A stretch of DNA of 30,646 nucleotides from an uncultured Collinsella sp. GTDB lineage: Bacteria; Actinomycetota; Coriobacteriia; Coriobacteriales; Coriobacteriaceae. Location of the stretch: positions 1 to 30,646 of the forward strand of contig CABSNM010000021.1 of the NCBI GenBank assembly GCA_902479065.1, written 5' to 3'. This document shows positions 1 through 8,297 of the stretch, piece by piece (position 1 is the stretch's first letter; each line of letters begins with the position of its first letter). The notes below the pieces were generated by a model. The model worked only from the letters and a program-made list of their open reading frames with translations. It had not been told where the DNA came from and ran no database searches. The position numbers and the translations under genes are program-made.

Positions 1-23
1 AACTGCGGGAGCGAGCCATCAGC

Positions 24-1556
24 TCAATGTGTTCGGTTGAGGTCAGAAATCAACCCGATAATCTGATACTCGCCTTCAACAAGACCGGGGATAAAGACCT
101 TATTATCATTTTCGGTCGCAAACACTCCGGCCTCGCTTGCTTCGCTGGTGAGTCCGCCTTCCTGCGTCAGCCATTTACCACCACCGGGAATATCGGTGTT
201 CTTCAGCTTGGTCATTTTGACCTTAAAACGCGCAACGAGTTTGGCGTTAGTGTTGTTCGAGTCAGCGTCAGTCTTAGTGACATCGAGACCAAAGACGTAG
301 TCAGTGACCTTGTCCGGCTCAGAAGTGCCCTTATCATCAGTCATGGGATTGTTGGAATAGACAAGCTTGACCTCATTGGTGGTACCGACGGCCTTGTATT
401 CAACATCACTGGTGAGCTGAGCTTTGTAGGTCACGACCACTTTGGAAGCGGCGCCAACTTCAATCGGCTCTCCCTTAACAGTCTGAACCGTCTTAAGATT
501 TTTAAAAGAAACATTAAGGAGCTCAGTCTCACCGGGGGTCACAGTCGCCTTGTAACCATTTTCAGCGTCTGATGCAACTTCTTTCTTGCCGTCGTTATCA
601 ATGATATAGACATGCAAACCGTTCGGCGAGCCATCGGGGTTCTTTACAACCTTAAGACCCTTACTCAGCGTATCATGGAATTCATAGTAATAGGTATTGT
701 ACGAGGCAATATTGTCCGCAACATGACCGGTCAGCCTGTAGTCGATATCCTGTCCGATCCAAGCATCACCGCCATTCTTCCAGTTGTCCTCTTTGGCATT
801 GGCTGCATCCGTACCAGCAGTGTCATCGAGAATCTGCTTGTCGACCGTGGGGATGCTGGTCTTCTCGGTAACGACCACGGGATCACCGCCAACAATGGCA
901 AAGATCGGGGAAGTGCCAGTGTTCGGCTTGTTCGAATCCGTAAGACTATCCGACACGAAGAGATAATAGCCATCGCCGTAATGGCCATCTTTATCAGTGT
1001 TCGGGCGCGTCCACGGAGTGTCCGCCGTAAGGCTTCCCGCAGCGGTCTCCCCCTCAACATTTTGCTTCATGCCTGAAACCGCAGCTGCAATTTCATAAAG
1101 CACATTACCGGGAGCAACGCGCGTGCCATCGCTGCTATCTGCCGAGCCGGCATGAGTACGATTCACATTTTAAGAAAGCCACTCGGCCACATCCGAAGCA
1201 GAGGCACCGTCCTTGAGCTTCTTGGCGGAGTCTTTCTCCACGAGTGCCCGATACTCGGTAGACCCCGTAATGGCGGCAATCACCTTTAAACTGATAGCAT
1301 CATTCGCCCATTCAATATCGGAAGCAACCTTGCCATTGTCCTTCTCGTCAACGACTTTGGCCTTGAAGATCTGATAGGCCTTAAACGTATTGCCCTTGTT
1401 ATCCTCGGCGACCCTTTTGATTGTGATGCTGTTGTCCGGAGTCGTCGCACCCTCAGCAAACGCCATCGTGACCGGGGCCATTACGCCGCCGAAGCTCAGC
1501 GCTGCTGTGAGGCCGGCGGTTACTGCCAGGCGTGCGATGTTCTTGTTCATGCTCAT
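24..1556 (-). pseudogene. Pilin (fimbrial D2 family), interrupted by an in-frame stop
   Basis: A cell-wall-anchored pilin subunit. The ATG at 1556 follows GGAGG at 8 nt and starts a Sec signal peptide (basic N-terminus, hydrophobic stretch, AFAEG cleavage region). The N-terminal domain (KAYQIFKAKV, then AEWLS) matches the neighbouring pilin. A TAA at 1172-1170 stops it at residue 128, but the same frame continues with NVNRTHAGSADSSDG and the rest of the pilin (GYYLFVSD, AIVGGDPVVV, a D2 domain starting PTVDKQILDD, and a SpaA-like start GLDVTKTDAD). The disruption is therefore a substitution, not an indel. The 3' end is also odd: EGEYQII runs into GLISDLNRTH and a TGA at 26-24, with no ELxAPxGY box or LPXTG motif before the window edge. 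It is the third gene of the pilus operon. The first part could still make a secreted 128-residue fragment; a GTG at 1166 could restart translation but lacks a signal peptide. Confidence 0.82.
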
Positions 1557-1639
1557 CTTCTTTTCCTCCGTTTTCCGGTTGGTTCTCATTCGATCGATCA
1601 TCATCTGTCTGTGTCTTAGCATCTGCTTCGCTATGTCTC

Positions 1640-1658
1640 GCCCCGCTCTCTGCGGGGC
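1640..1658 (-). other. GC-rich hairpin between the two pilin genes
   Basis: GCCCCGC at 1640-1646 pairs with GCGGGGC at 1652-1658 around a 5-nt loop. It lies in the 108-base gap between the MPSTG pilin stop and the next pilin start. No U-tract follows on the minus strand, so it is more likely an mRNA processing or partial attenuation structure than a full terminator. Confidence 0.4.
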
Positions 1659-1664
1659 TGCCAG

Positions 1665-3335
1665 CTACTCTTTATGGCTGCCACCTCCCCGCTTGACCAG
1701 GAGCGCGACCACGATGAGCGCGGCTCCGGCGACCGCTGCGGCGGCCGCGGCGTACATTGCCATATCGCCAGTCGAGGGCATAAAGCCTCCGGTGGTAATG
1801 CTAGGGGGTGTGCCGGTAGGCGTGTTGATGAGCGACGCCTCCAGGCTGCCCGTCGACCCGTCCGCGCTGTCGGCGCGCAGGGGCGACTCGGCCGTAATGG
1901 TGAGTTTGGGCTTGGCGGCGGCCACCTGGTCGACGTCCAGGCCCTCGGCCTTGACCGTCACGGAGCGCGTGCCCTCAAAGGCGGTGTAGCCCTTGGGCGC
2001 CTTGAGCTCGCGGACCTCCAGCTTGCCCGAGTCCACGCCTGAGACGGTCACGCGGCCGTCCTCGCCCGTGGTGACGGTGGCCTTGCCCTCCGCATCCCAC
2101 GTGCCGTCGGCCGCCAGCGTGCGACCGCGGTCGTCGGCGATGCTCAGGACCGCCCCGGCAAGCGGCTTGTCGCCGTCGCTGCCGCGCTTGGTGAGCGCGA
2201 GATCCCAGGTGTAGGCGCACGCATCGTCGCTCGGCGTGCGGGTGAAGCCGGCGTCGCCGGACTGGTCGGCAAAGGGAGAGCGCGGGTAGCGCAGGTAGAC
2301 CTCGTTGGGGTTGCCCTTCGCGATGCCGTGGTTGCACGCGCTATTGAGCGGCGCGTTGTACACGACGACCACGCGGGCGCCCGCGGTGAAGGCGTCGGCC
2401 CCGCCGAGCGCGGCGATAAGGTCGCCGGTGCGCACGGTGAAGGTCTTGCCGTCCGCCGCTACCTTGGTGGCGCACTGGGCCGTGATATCGGTCCAGCCCT
2501 TCGCGGGCTCGGTGCCGGCGCGACCGTCCTTACCGGTCGAGACGGCGTCGAAGCCGCCGTCCGCGCCCGCCGCCACGTACACGCGCATGCTCGCGGCCAC
2601 CTTGGAGGGGTCGAGTCCCGCGCCCATGGTGTCGACGAACCGCACCGTATAGGTGTCGTAGGCCGTGAGCCCCGCCGGGACCGTGGCAGAGAGGCGCCAG
2701 TACAGGTCGTCGGCGACCGTGGCGTCGGCGGCCTTCTGCCAGGCGGCGGCGCTGTCCTCCAGCACGTGCTTGGCGACCTTGGGGGTCGCCGCCTTGGGCT
2801 TGACGGTGACGGCGCTGCCGCCGACCAGGGCCATAATCGGCGCGGTGCCGGCCTCGCCCTGGGCGATGGCGTCGTCGTCGGCGACGATGAGCCAGTAGCC
2901 GCAGGGTAGCTCGGCCGTCGTGCCCGCGTTAAGGGCCACGGACTCGGCGTCAGAGCTCTGGAGGGAACGAGCGAGCTGTGCGCTCAGCGCGCTCGTAAGG
3001 TGGGAATCGGTGTTGAGCCACTCGGCAGCTTCCTGCGCGGTGGTCTGGGATTTGGGCATGCCGGCGCTGTGCAGCACAGGCAGCGCGGCGTCGCGCACGG
3101 CGTCACTTGCCCAGGCGAGGTCGGTGGCGATCTTGGCGTCGCCGTCGCCGTCGACGACGTTGGCGCTAAAGATCTGGTAGGCGTCGTAGCTGCGCGCCAC
3201 GGTGCCGCTCACCGTGATGGAACCAGTCGAGGTCGGCGCGGCCTGCGCGGAAGCGGGGAACACAACCGCGCAGGTGCCGATCAGGAGGGCAAGCAGCGCA
3301 AACAAGATCGGGAAGGAGCAAACTTTCTTATTCAC
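1665..3335 (-). CDS. LPXTG-type pilin with D2 and Cna-B domains (MPSTG anchor)
   Basis: A 556-residue pilin, exported and joined by a sortase. I chose the GTG at 3335 because it has GGGAGGTAA just upstream and starts a good signal peptide (VNKKVCSFPILFALLALLIG, then SAQAA). Domains in order: an N-terminal pilin domain (SYDAYQIFSANV to PIMALVGGSAVTV), a fimbrial isopeptide D2 domain starting PKVAKHVLED, a Cna-B/SpaA-like domain (DLALTKRGSDGDKPLAG) with the E-box region LEVRELKAPKGY, then MPSTG at 519-523, a hydrophobic helix and a KRGGGSHKE tail. It overlaps the adhesin stop by 8 bases, which suggests translational coupling. It is the better candidate for the working shaft pilin because the next pilin is broken. 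GC content is clearly higher than in the adhesin. No sortase gene lies in the window; it would be expected beyond position 1. Confidence 0.9.
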   Translation of the reverse strand: MNKKVCSFPILFALLALLIGTCAVVFPASAQAAPTSTGSITVSGTVARSYDAYQIFSANVVDGDGDAKIATDLAWASDAVRDAALPVLHSAGMPKSQTTAQEAAEWLNTDSHLTSALSAQLARSLQSSDAESVALNAGTTAELPCGYWLIVADDDAIAQGEAGTAPIMALVGGSAVTVKPKAATPKVAKHVLEDSAAAWQKAADATVADDLYWRLSATVPAGLTAYDTYTVRFVDTMGAGLDPSKVAASMRVYVAAGADGGFDAVSTGKDGRAGTEPAKGWTDITAQCATKVAADGKTFTVRTGDLIAALGGADAFTAGARVVVVYNAPLNSACNHGIAKGNPNEVYLRYPRSPFADQSGDAGFTRTPSDDACAYTWDLALTKRGSDGDKPLAGAVLSIADDRGRTLAADGTWDAEGKATVTTGEDGRVTVSGVDSGKLEVRELKAPKGYTAFEGTRSVTVKAEGLDVDQVAAAKPKLTITAESPLRADSADGSTGSLEASLINTPTGTPPSITTGGFMPSTGDMAMYAAAAAAVAGAALIVVALLVKRGGGSHKE

Positions 3336-6300
3336 GACGCTTACCTCCCTTCGCATTCGCCTTGCGACGAATGTGCATCCAGGCCGCAGCAGCGCAAAGC
3401 ACCGCCGCGCCGGCAAGGTACGTCAGAGTGACGCCCGACATACCAGAAAGGGGCAAAGAGGTGGAGTAGGTGTTGGTGAAGGTGGGGGTAGTGTCGGGAA
3501 ACTCGTGGTCCTTATTATCGGTTTCTTTCCACGTACCGCCGGGGTCAACGGTTCCCTTCCTGTAGGTCACCGCACAGTCGATGTGTCCTTCGGCATTATC
3601 CGTTGCCGTAACCGTGAACTTGTAGACCGACTGATCAAACTTGTAATGCGGATAGGTCAAGTGTTCGTCCTTCTCGCGCACATAGTACGTGAAGGTCTTG
3701 GAGGCGCCACGGCCAGTAGAGTCGGTCTTGAGCTTGTCGAGTTGATCGAGTTTGTACTCAATCTCGTCGAAGCTCCGGGTCTGAGACTTCTTGCCGTCGG
3801 CAGTGGTGGTAATCACGCCGTCGGGGTCGGTCATAACCGTCTTGGGACTATCGAAGTTCTCGTTATCCGCAAACTCGAGCGTGAACTCCTTCATCTCGCC
3901 ACCCTTAACGACCTTGGTCGCCTTAGGGATCCAAACGCCAGTCGAGTCGTACGCGGTACATACGTTAGTGAAAGTCGGCGAACCGTCCTCACAGATAATT
4001 TGATAATAGCCGTCGACATTCTTCGCGACACTCCACGTTTTTTTGTTAACCCACTTCCCAGACTTATCGAGTTCGTACTTGGTCCCGTTGACGTCTGTAA
4101 TCGTGTAGTTATGGATGAGAAGTTCCTTCTCTTCGTTCGGATTATTTTTACTCGGAACAGTCATGAGCTTGGTCGGCTTATCCTGGGTCCGTACCACAAT
4201 CTCATACACACTGGAGTCGCACGTGATGTCAGGATCATCGCCGGCATCTTCGACCAAGTAGTATGTGATTTCGTTACCCGTGCCACCCGTTGCGAACTGT
4301 TCACCAAGGTCAAACGTGATATTGCCGCTTGCATCATTTTTTGCTGTTCCAACCTCGGTGCAAACGTTGCGATTGAATGTCGTGCCAGCCAAAGGGTTGT
4401 CTGAATTCTTGCGATACACCGTAAAGGAGAACTCCTCTTTTTTGAGGTCGCGGCCTTTCAGCTTCTTGGTCGCCTTGAGCTTAAGGCTCGGATAGACATA
4501 CGTGTCCTCAGGCGTGCCCATGTACAGGTCGCCGTTCGACATGATGCCGCCGCCATGGTCCCAGGAATAGTTGCCGGTGATGAACGTTGTCGCAACTTTT
4601 TGCGCATTGATCGCGGCTTCGTCTTGAGCTGTAACACCCGAGCTCAGGCCGATGCTTTTATATACCTGCACGCCACCGTTAGCGGGGATAGTAATGGCTT
4701 GCGTAAGCTCTTTACTTCCCTTGTATTTGGCGTCACCGCCGCCAAGCATTTTGCCAATCACCGCCGCGATCGGGGTCTTATGATCCTCCGCCGCAAGGAA
4801 GAAGTCCGCGTGGCCGTTTTCGCGAAACTCTTTGGCATTGTAGGCGTCAGCATCCTGGTTCTTTTTGTGCTCAAGGCCTTCGTAGCCACCAGCGGATAGG
4901 TGAGGGGTGCCTTCGTTACCGCTATTCTCTTCAGAATTATAATCAGCTTTTGCGTCCTGCTGATCTTTGGCAGACGAATTGCCAAAGATTGCCGTGCCCT
5001 CAGTGTTCGTTACCAACGTCTTGCCCGTGGGGCAGACTGCAACGCCACCGCCGTAGCCGCCAGCTTCATTGGCGCTAATGTACGAGTTATATATGAATAG
5101 CCTACCAGCAGTATATTCCTTGCCTTGCTTTGAGTTTCCCTGAACAAAGATGCCGCCGCCACCCCAGTCAAAGCGAGACATGCAGTGATTGTTTGTAATG
5201 TAGACTTTACTATCTTCAGTACCGTTAATCATCGCGTCAACCATCTGGCCCACGCGAATGCCAGCGCCCTCAGAACGATTGCTCACGTTAGAGGCAATAA
5301 TCCCCCCTGTAATGTTGAGCCATGCCATTCCCTGGCGAGATGTCTGGTCATTGCGATTGACATCGGTAACGTAAACGCCGCCGCCTGCTTCCTCAGAATA
5401 GTTGCCCGTGATCTGGCCGCCCGAAATGGTGACATGAGTACCGTTTCTAGCGGCAAGTCCAGCGCCGCCATGATCGCCATAACCATCTTGGCCACAGAAA
5501 TTGGCATATTTATTGTTAGTGATGTAGCCACCGGAAACAGTGACGCTGCCGCCTTCGGCCATGATGCCGCCGCCGAAACCAGTGCCAGAAGGAAGTGTGC
5601 TGTTGCCGGAGATTACGCCACCAGTTATGGTGACCGTGGAACCTCCAGCATACACACCGCCGCCATTAGGAGCGCTGTTGCCGGCAATTACGCCACCGGT
5701 CAGTTTTAGGGTCGAGGCCTTACCTTTATCGTTGGACACCTTAATGCCCGCGCCCGCACCCGAGCTAGAAGCGCCACACACATAGCCACCGCTCATGTTG
5801 ACGGTAGAGCCGTTCTCGGCATAGATGAGGTTGCCAACATTGCAATTATACTGTTGGGTAATTACACCGCTATCAAGATTAAACGTACCGCCCGCATAAA
5901 CGTTGATGAGCCTCATCGTGGAGCCGGCAGCGGTACCCACGATGGCACCGTTGATGCTGACCTCGTGCCTATAGAGAGTCTCGGTTGTCCCCGTACCGTT
6001 CGGCGTCGATTCGGTCACGTAATACGTGAGTTTGGTCGGAATGCCAGAGCTGGTGTCGTAGTCCATCGAGGCAACTCGCCCATTATTGCCGCCATCCGAA
6101 GTCTGCTTTTGATCAGACCCTTGGTTAGAATCTTTAACTGTAAGCGCCGCGTTATTGGTGATGTTGAAGAGCGGCTTATTTGAATTGTCGCCCGAATGCG
6201 TGATTTTATGGCCGCTTAAGTCCAGCGTTATATTGCTGCCGCTCTTCTCAAGTTTGATTTCGCCGGGATAGTCGATATCGTTTGCAAGCTCAAAGCTAAC

Positions 6301-6747
6301 AGCTTGATTTTCCCCAACGCCCTGAAGCTTATCTCGCAATTCACCGCCATTAGCAATAGCCGTGGCTGCTTCTTCGTTCTCCGCAGCTTCTTCGGCTACC
6401 GAGACAGTGCCATCGTCGACCGCTTCATTATCTTCTGCCTGCGACTCGTCCTTGGGCTGCTCCTCCGGTTGGGCATCGCCCACGCCGTTTTCGACATCGT
6501 CACTATTCTGGTTTTCGGTATCCCTGTTGGTAGCGTTGTCTACATCAGTAGACTCACTTGAGGAACCCTCCCCCATCACATTTTTCTCAGTAGAAACTGG
6601 CTGGGCATCGTTAGCGATGGCCTGGGAGATCGGGGGCATGACGAGCGACAGTACCAAGCTCAAAACAGAAGCTCCGCACAAAACACCCGCTATCACACGA
6701 TGCGCCGCTTTATTACCTTGCTTAGATTTATTTGAATTTGCCGTCAT
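3328..6747 (-). CDS. Large cell-wall-anchored pilus adhesin with beta-helix and pilin-linkage domains (LPLSG)
   Basis: An 1139-residue surface protein, first gene of the pilus operon and probably the tip adhesin. The start has GGGGAGGAG 5-8 nt upstream. Visible parts: a signal peptide (about 1-46, AHRVIAGVLCGASVLSLVLS); a very acidic, low-complexity Glu/Asp/Asn linker (about 50-130); a right-handed beta-helix (about 150-560) made of repeated turns such as TGGVIAGNSAPNGGGVYAGG and SGGYITNN; then at least two pilin isopeptide-linkage (FctA-like) domains from about 740 (LKGRDLKKEEFSFTVYRK, YYLVEDAGDD; later KEFTLEFADNENF, TYYVREKDE). It ends with LPLSG at 1098-1102, a transmembrane helix and a basic tail. 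LPLSG differs from the MPSTG of the next pilin, which may mean a different sortase or position in the pilus. Ligand unknown. Confidence 0.88.
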   Translation of the reverse strand: MTANSNKSKQGNKAAHRVIAGVLCGASVLSLVLSLVMPPISQAIANDAQPVSTEKNVMGEGSSSESTDVDNATNRDTENQNSDDVENGVGDAQPEEQPKDESQAEDNEAVDDGTVSVAEEAAENEEAATAIANGGELRDKLQGVGENQAVSFELANDIDYPGEIKLEKSGSNITLDLSGHKITHSGDNSNKPLFNITNNAALTVKDSNQGSDQKQTSDGGNNGRVASMDYDTSSGIPTKLTYYVTESTPNGTGTTETLYRHEVSINGAIVGTAAGSTMRLINVYAGGTFNLDSGVITQQYNCNVGNLIYAENGSTVNMSGGYVCGASSSGAGAGIKVSNDKGKASTLKLTGGVIAGNSAPNGGGVYAGGSTVTITGGVISGNSTLPSGTGFGGGIMAEGGSVTVSGGYITNNKYANFCGQDGYGDHGGAGLAARNGTHVTISGGQITGNYSEEAGGGVYVTDVNRNDQTSRQGMAWLNITGGIIASNVSNRSEGAGIRVGQMVDAMINGTEDSKVYITNNHCMSRFDWGGGGIFVQGNSKQGKEYTAGRLFIYNSYISANEAGGYGGGVAVCPTGKTLVTNTEGTAIFGNSSAKDQQDAKADYNSEENSGNEGTPHLSAGGYEGLEHKKNQDADAYNAKEFRENGHADFFLAAEDHKTPIAAVIGKMLGGGDAKYKGSKELTQAITIPANGGVQVYKSIGLSSGVTAQDEAAINAQKVATTFITGNYSWDHGGGIMSNGDLYMGTPEDTYVYPSLKLKATKKLKGRDLKKEEFSFTVYRKNSDNPLAGTTFNRNVCTEVGTAKNDASGNITFDLGEQFATGGTGNEITYYLVEDAGDDPDITCDSSVYEIVVRTQDKPTKLMTVPSKNNPNEEKELLIHNYTITDVNGTKYELDKSGKWVNKKTWSVAKNVDGYYQIICEDGSPTFTNVCTAYDSTGVWIPKATKVVKGGEMKEFTLEFADNENFDSPKTVMTDPDGVITTTADGKKSQTRSFDEIEYKLDQLDKLKTDSTGRGASKTFTYYVREKDEHLTYPHYKFDQSVYKFTVTATDNAEGHIDCAVTYRKGTVDPGGTWKETDNKDHEFPDTTPTFTNTYSTSLPLSGMSGVTLTYLAGAAVLCAAAAWMHIRRKANAKGGKRRE

Positions 6748-7207
6748 CGATGTCTCCTCCCCAAGAGACCGCGATCTTGCTCTTTCACTATCAAACGTAT
6801 CTGCGCAATCTGTAATTGCGCACGCTTAGTAATACTATTGTAACTATTGTTTAAACATCCGAGCAACAAAACCGACATTTTTGTAGCCAGTTCTCAATTC
6901 TCTTGACATTTACTCAGATTTGCTTTCGTTTATTCGCTCTGAAATATCTGTTTCTACTGGGAATTAAGTTAGTTATCAGTTTTTTAATAGCATTTTATTT
7001 ATTTGCACAACATTTTGCTCAAGAGCAAGCATCCTGTGAACGGTCGAAAATCGACCGTGAACGGTAGGTCATTAACCGGGAGGAATAGACTACTAAATTG
7101 ATGGGAATATCTTTATCATATCGGTAGTTAGAAGCGTAATGTTCAGACAACCATATCTGAATTTTCGCGCAGATTTTAGGCATCAATTCGCCCAAATCGC
7201 CTGAGGA
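6748..7207. promoter_or_regulatory. AT-rich leader and promoter region of the pilus operon
   Basis: About 460 bases with no convincing gene. 6840-7020 is strongly AT-rich against GC-rich neighbours. It contains a perfect 8-bp inverted repeat (TGCGCAAT 6802-6809 and ATTGCGCA 6815-6822) in the presumed 5' leader of the adhesin. It also has a compact dyad TTGCTC-AA-GAGCAA (7014-7027) and a dyad CGGTCGA-AAA-TCGACCG (7041-7057) flanked by direct repeats GTGAACGGT (7036-7044, 7057-7065). These are plausible regulator sites. I could not fix one promoter. Confidence 0.45.
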
Positions 7208-7238
7208 CACCGCAAAGGTGTCTGTTCCCTTTGCGGTG
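7208..7238. repeat. Palindromic repeat, family B (copy 1)
   Basis: An 11-bp perfect stem CACCGCAAAGG / CCTTTGCGGTG with loop TGTCTGTTC. It belongs to the family at 8169, 9753 and 20254, where the loop resembles TGCCTGGCC or TGCCTGTCC and the stem changes with pairing kept. It lies just downstream of the HAD gene stop. Confidence 0.75.
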
Positions 7239-7252
7239 ACTCTCCCCCGGCG

Positions 7253-8074
7253 CTACAGCAGATGTTCCTCGATAAAGATCGCGATGCCGTCTTTGTCGTT
7301 GCTGGCGGTTACAAAGTCGGCGGCGGAGCGGGTGGCATCGCTACCATTTGCCATGGCCACGCCCACGCCGGCGTCAGCCACCATGCAGGTGTCGTTATCG
7401 GCATCGCCAAACACACAGATGTCCTGGAGCTCCATGTCGTTGAGCTCCGCCACGCGCACAAGGCCGCGCGTCTTGGACACGCGCGGATCCATGAACTCGT
7501 AGAGCCGCTGCGTGGTTTGCAGAGCCGCCGCTTTAACGGTGTCATCGGCAAACGTCGACGCCCGCTCAATCACCCGCGGCATTACCTCGGGCGCCATGGT
7601 AAACATCACCTTGGGCTGCGGCTCGCGCAACAACTCGGCAAAATCGACCACCTGGTAGGGCACGCCGTCGACGCGCGACAGGTGCTCGACGCAAGCGTTG
7701 CTCTCGGGCACGTAGAACACGCCGTCTCGGGGGCAGACGGGCGTTGCCGGAAGGTCCGCCATGTGCTTGCAGATGCGCGCGATGGTCTCGCCCGGCAGCG
7801 GATAGCTCAGCTCGTTGATGTCGTGCGCGCGGTCGATGACCTCGGCGCCACCGCAGCCCACGAGCACGTCTACCAGGCCTTCGATGCCCCAGAGCTCGTA
7901 CATGGCCTCGGTCGCGTGGGCGTCGCGCCCGGTGCACAGGCCGAAGAGCACGCCGCGCTCGCGCAGGGCGCGGATCGCCGCCACGGTGCGCGGTGACACC
8001 GTGTGCTGGCTCGTGAGCAGCGTGCCGTCGATATCGCAGAACACGGCTTTGATGTGGCTGAAGGTGGTGTCCAT
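7253..8074 (-). CDS. Cof-type HAD-IIB sugar-phosphate phosphatase
   Basis: A 273-residue cytoplasmic phosphatase of the haloacid dehalogenase superfamily, Cof/YidA branch, likely acting on sugar phosphates or similar small metabolites. Motif I is FCDIDGTLL with nucleophile D14 and acid D16; motif II is LCTGR with T48; motif IV is FGDADND (about 222-228). The middle part is the usual C2 cap. I chose the ATG at 8074 because AAAGG lies 6 nt upstream and the protein then starts MDTTFSHIKAVF, right before motif I. Upstream in-frame starts run through a family B repeat. It follows the MFS gene on the same strand but is separated by two repeats, so co-transcription is uncertain. Exact substrate cannot be read from sequence. 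Confidence 0.9.
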   Translation of the reverse strand: MDTTFSHIKAVFCDIDGTLLTSQHTVSPRTVAAIRALRERGVLFGLCTGRDAHATEAMYELWGIEGLVDVLVGCGGAEVIDRAHDINELSYPLPGETIARICKHMADLPATPVCPRDGVFYVPESNACVEHLSRVDGVPYQVVDFAELLREPQPKVMFTMAPEVMPRVIERASTFADDTVKAAALQTTQRLYEFMDPRVSKTRGLVRVAELNDMELQDICVFGDADNDTCMVADAGVGVAMANGSDATRSAADFVTASNDKDGIAIFIEEHLL

Positions 8075-8168
8075 GGGGGCCTTTCTGGGTTGTGCGGCGA
8101 TGTGGAGTGTATTCGTGAACGGCGTACATGGTATACCAAGGCACAGGCGCGGCCCGTCAAAGCAAAAA

Positions 8169-8201
8169 CCACCACAAAGGTGCCTGGCCCCTTTGTGGCG
8201 G
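8169..8201. repeat. Palindromic repeat, family B (copy 2)
   Basis: Stem CCACCACAAAGG (8169-8180) / CCTTTGTGGCGG (8190-8201), with one mismatch, and loop TGCCTGGCC. It lies upstream of the HAD gene start and 32 bases from a family A repeat. Confidence 0.75.
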
Positions 8202-8232
8202 CTGGACCCGAAGGGTTGCCTGGCCGGAGCGC

Positions 8233-8297
8233 AAACCATCACAACATTCGACATTTTTCGGCAAAATCGCGATTTTCATCGAATGTTGTGATGGTTT
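8233..8297. repeat. Palindromic repeat, family A (copy 1)
   Basis: A perfect 19-bp inverted repeat, AAACCATCACAACATTCGA (8233-8251) and its complement (8279-8297). The 27-base spacer contains TTTTTCGGCAAAA. It ends directly against the MFS stop codon (8298-8300). Near-identical arms occur at 12352 and 13592. Confidence 0.85.

Noticed and set aside
1167..1172. TAA in the pilin as a recoding site
   Set aside because: TAA is not used for selenocysteine or pyrrolysine, and no recoding structure is evident; a nonsense mutation is simpler.
2328..2909. Long open frames opposite the GC-rich pilin, and similar frames opposite ligA, htrA and glnA
   Set aside because: They are antisense shadows of GC-rich genes with low-complexity His/Arg/Gly-rich translations and no start signals.
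7019..7210. 63-residue open frame on the minus strand (MSSGDLGELMPKICAKI...)
   Set aside because: No ribosome site, it starts inside a palindromic repeat and covers the dyads of the AT-rich region. No family recognised.
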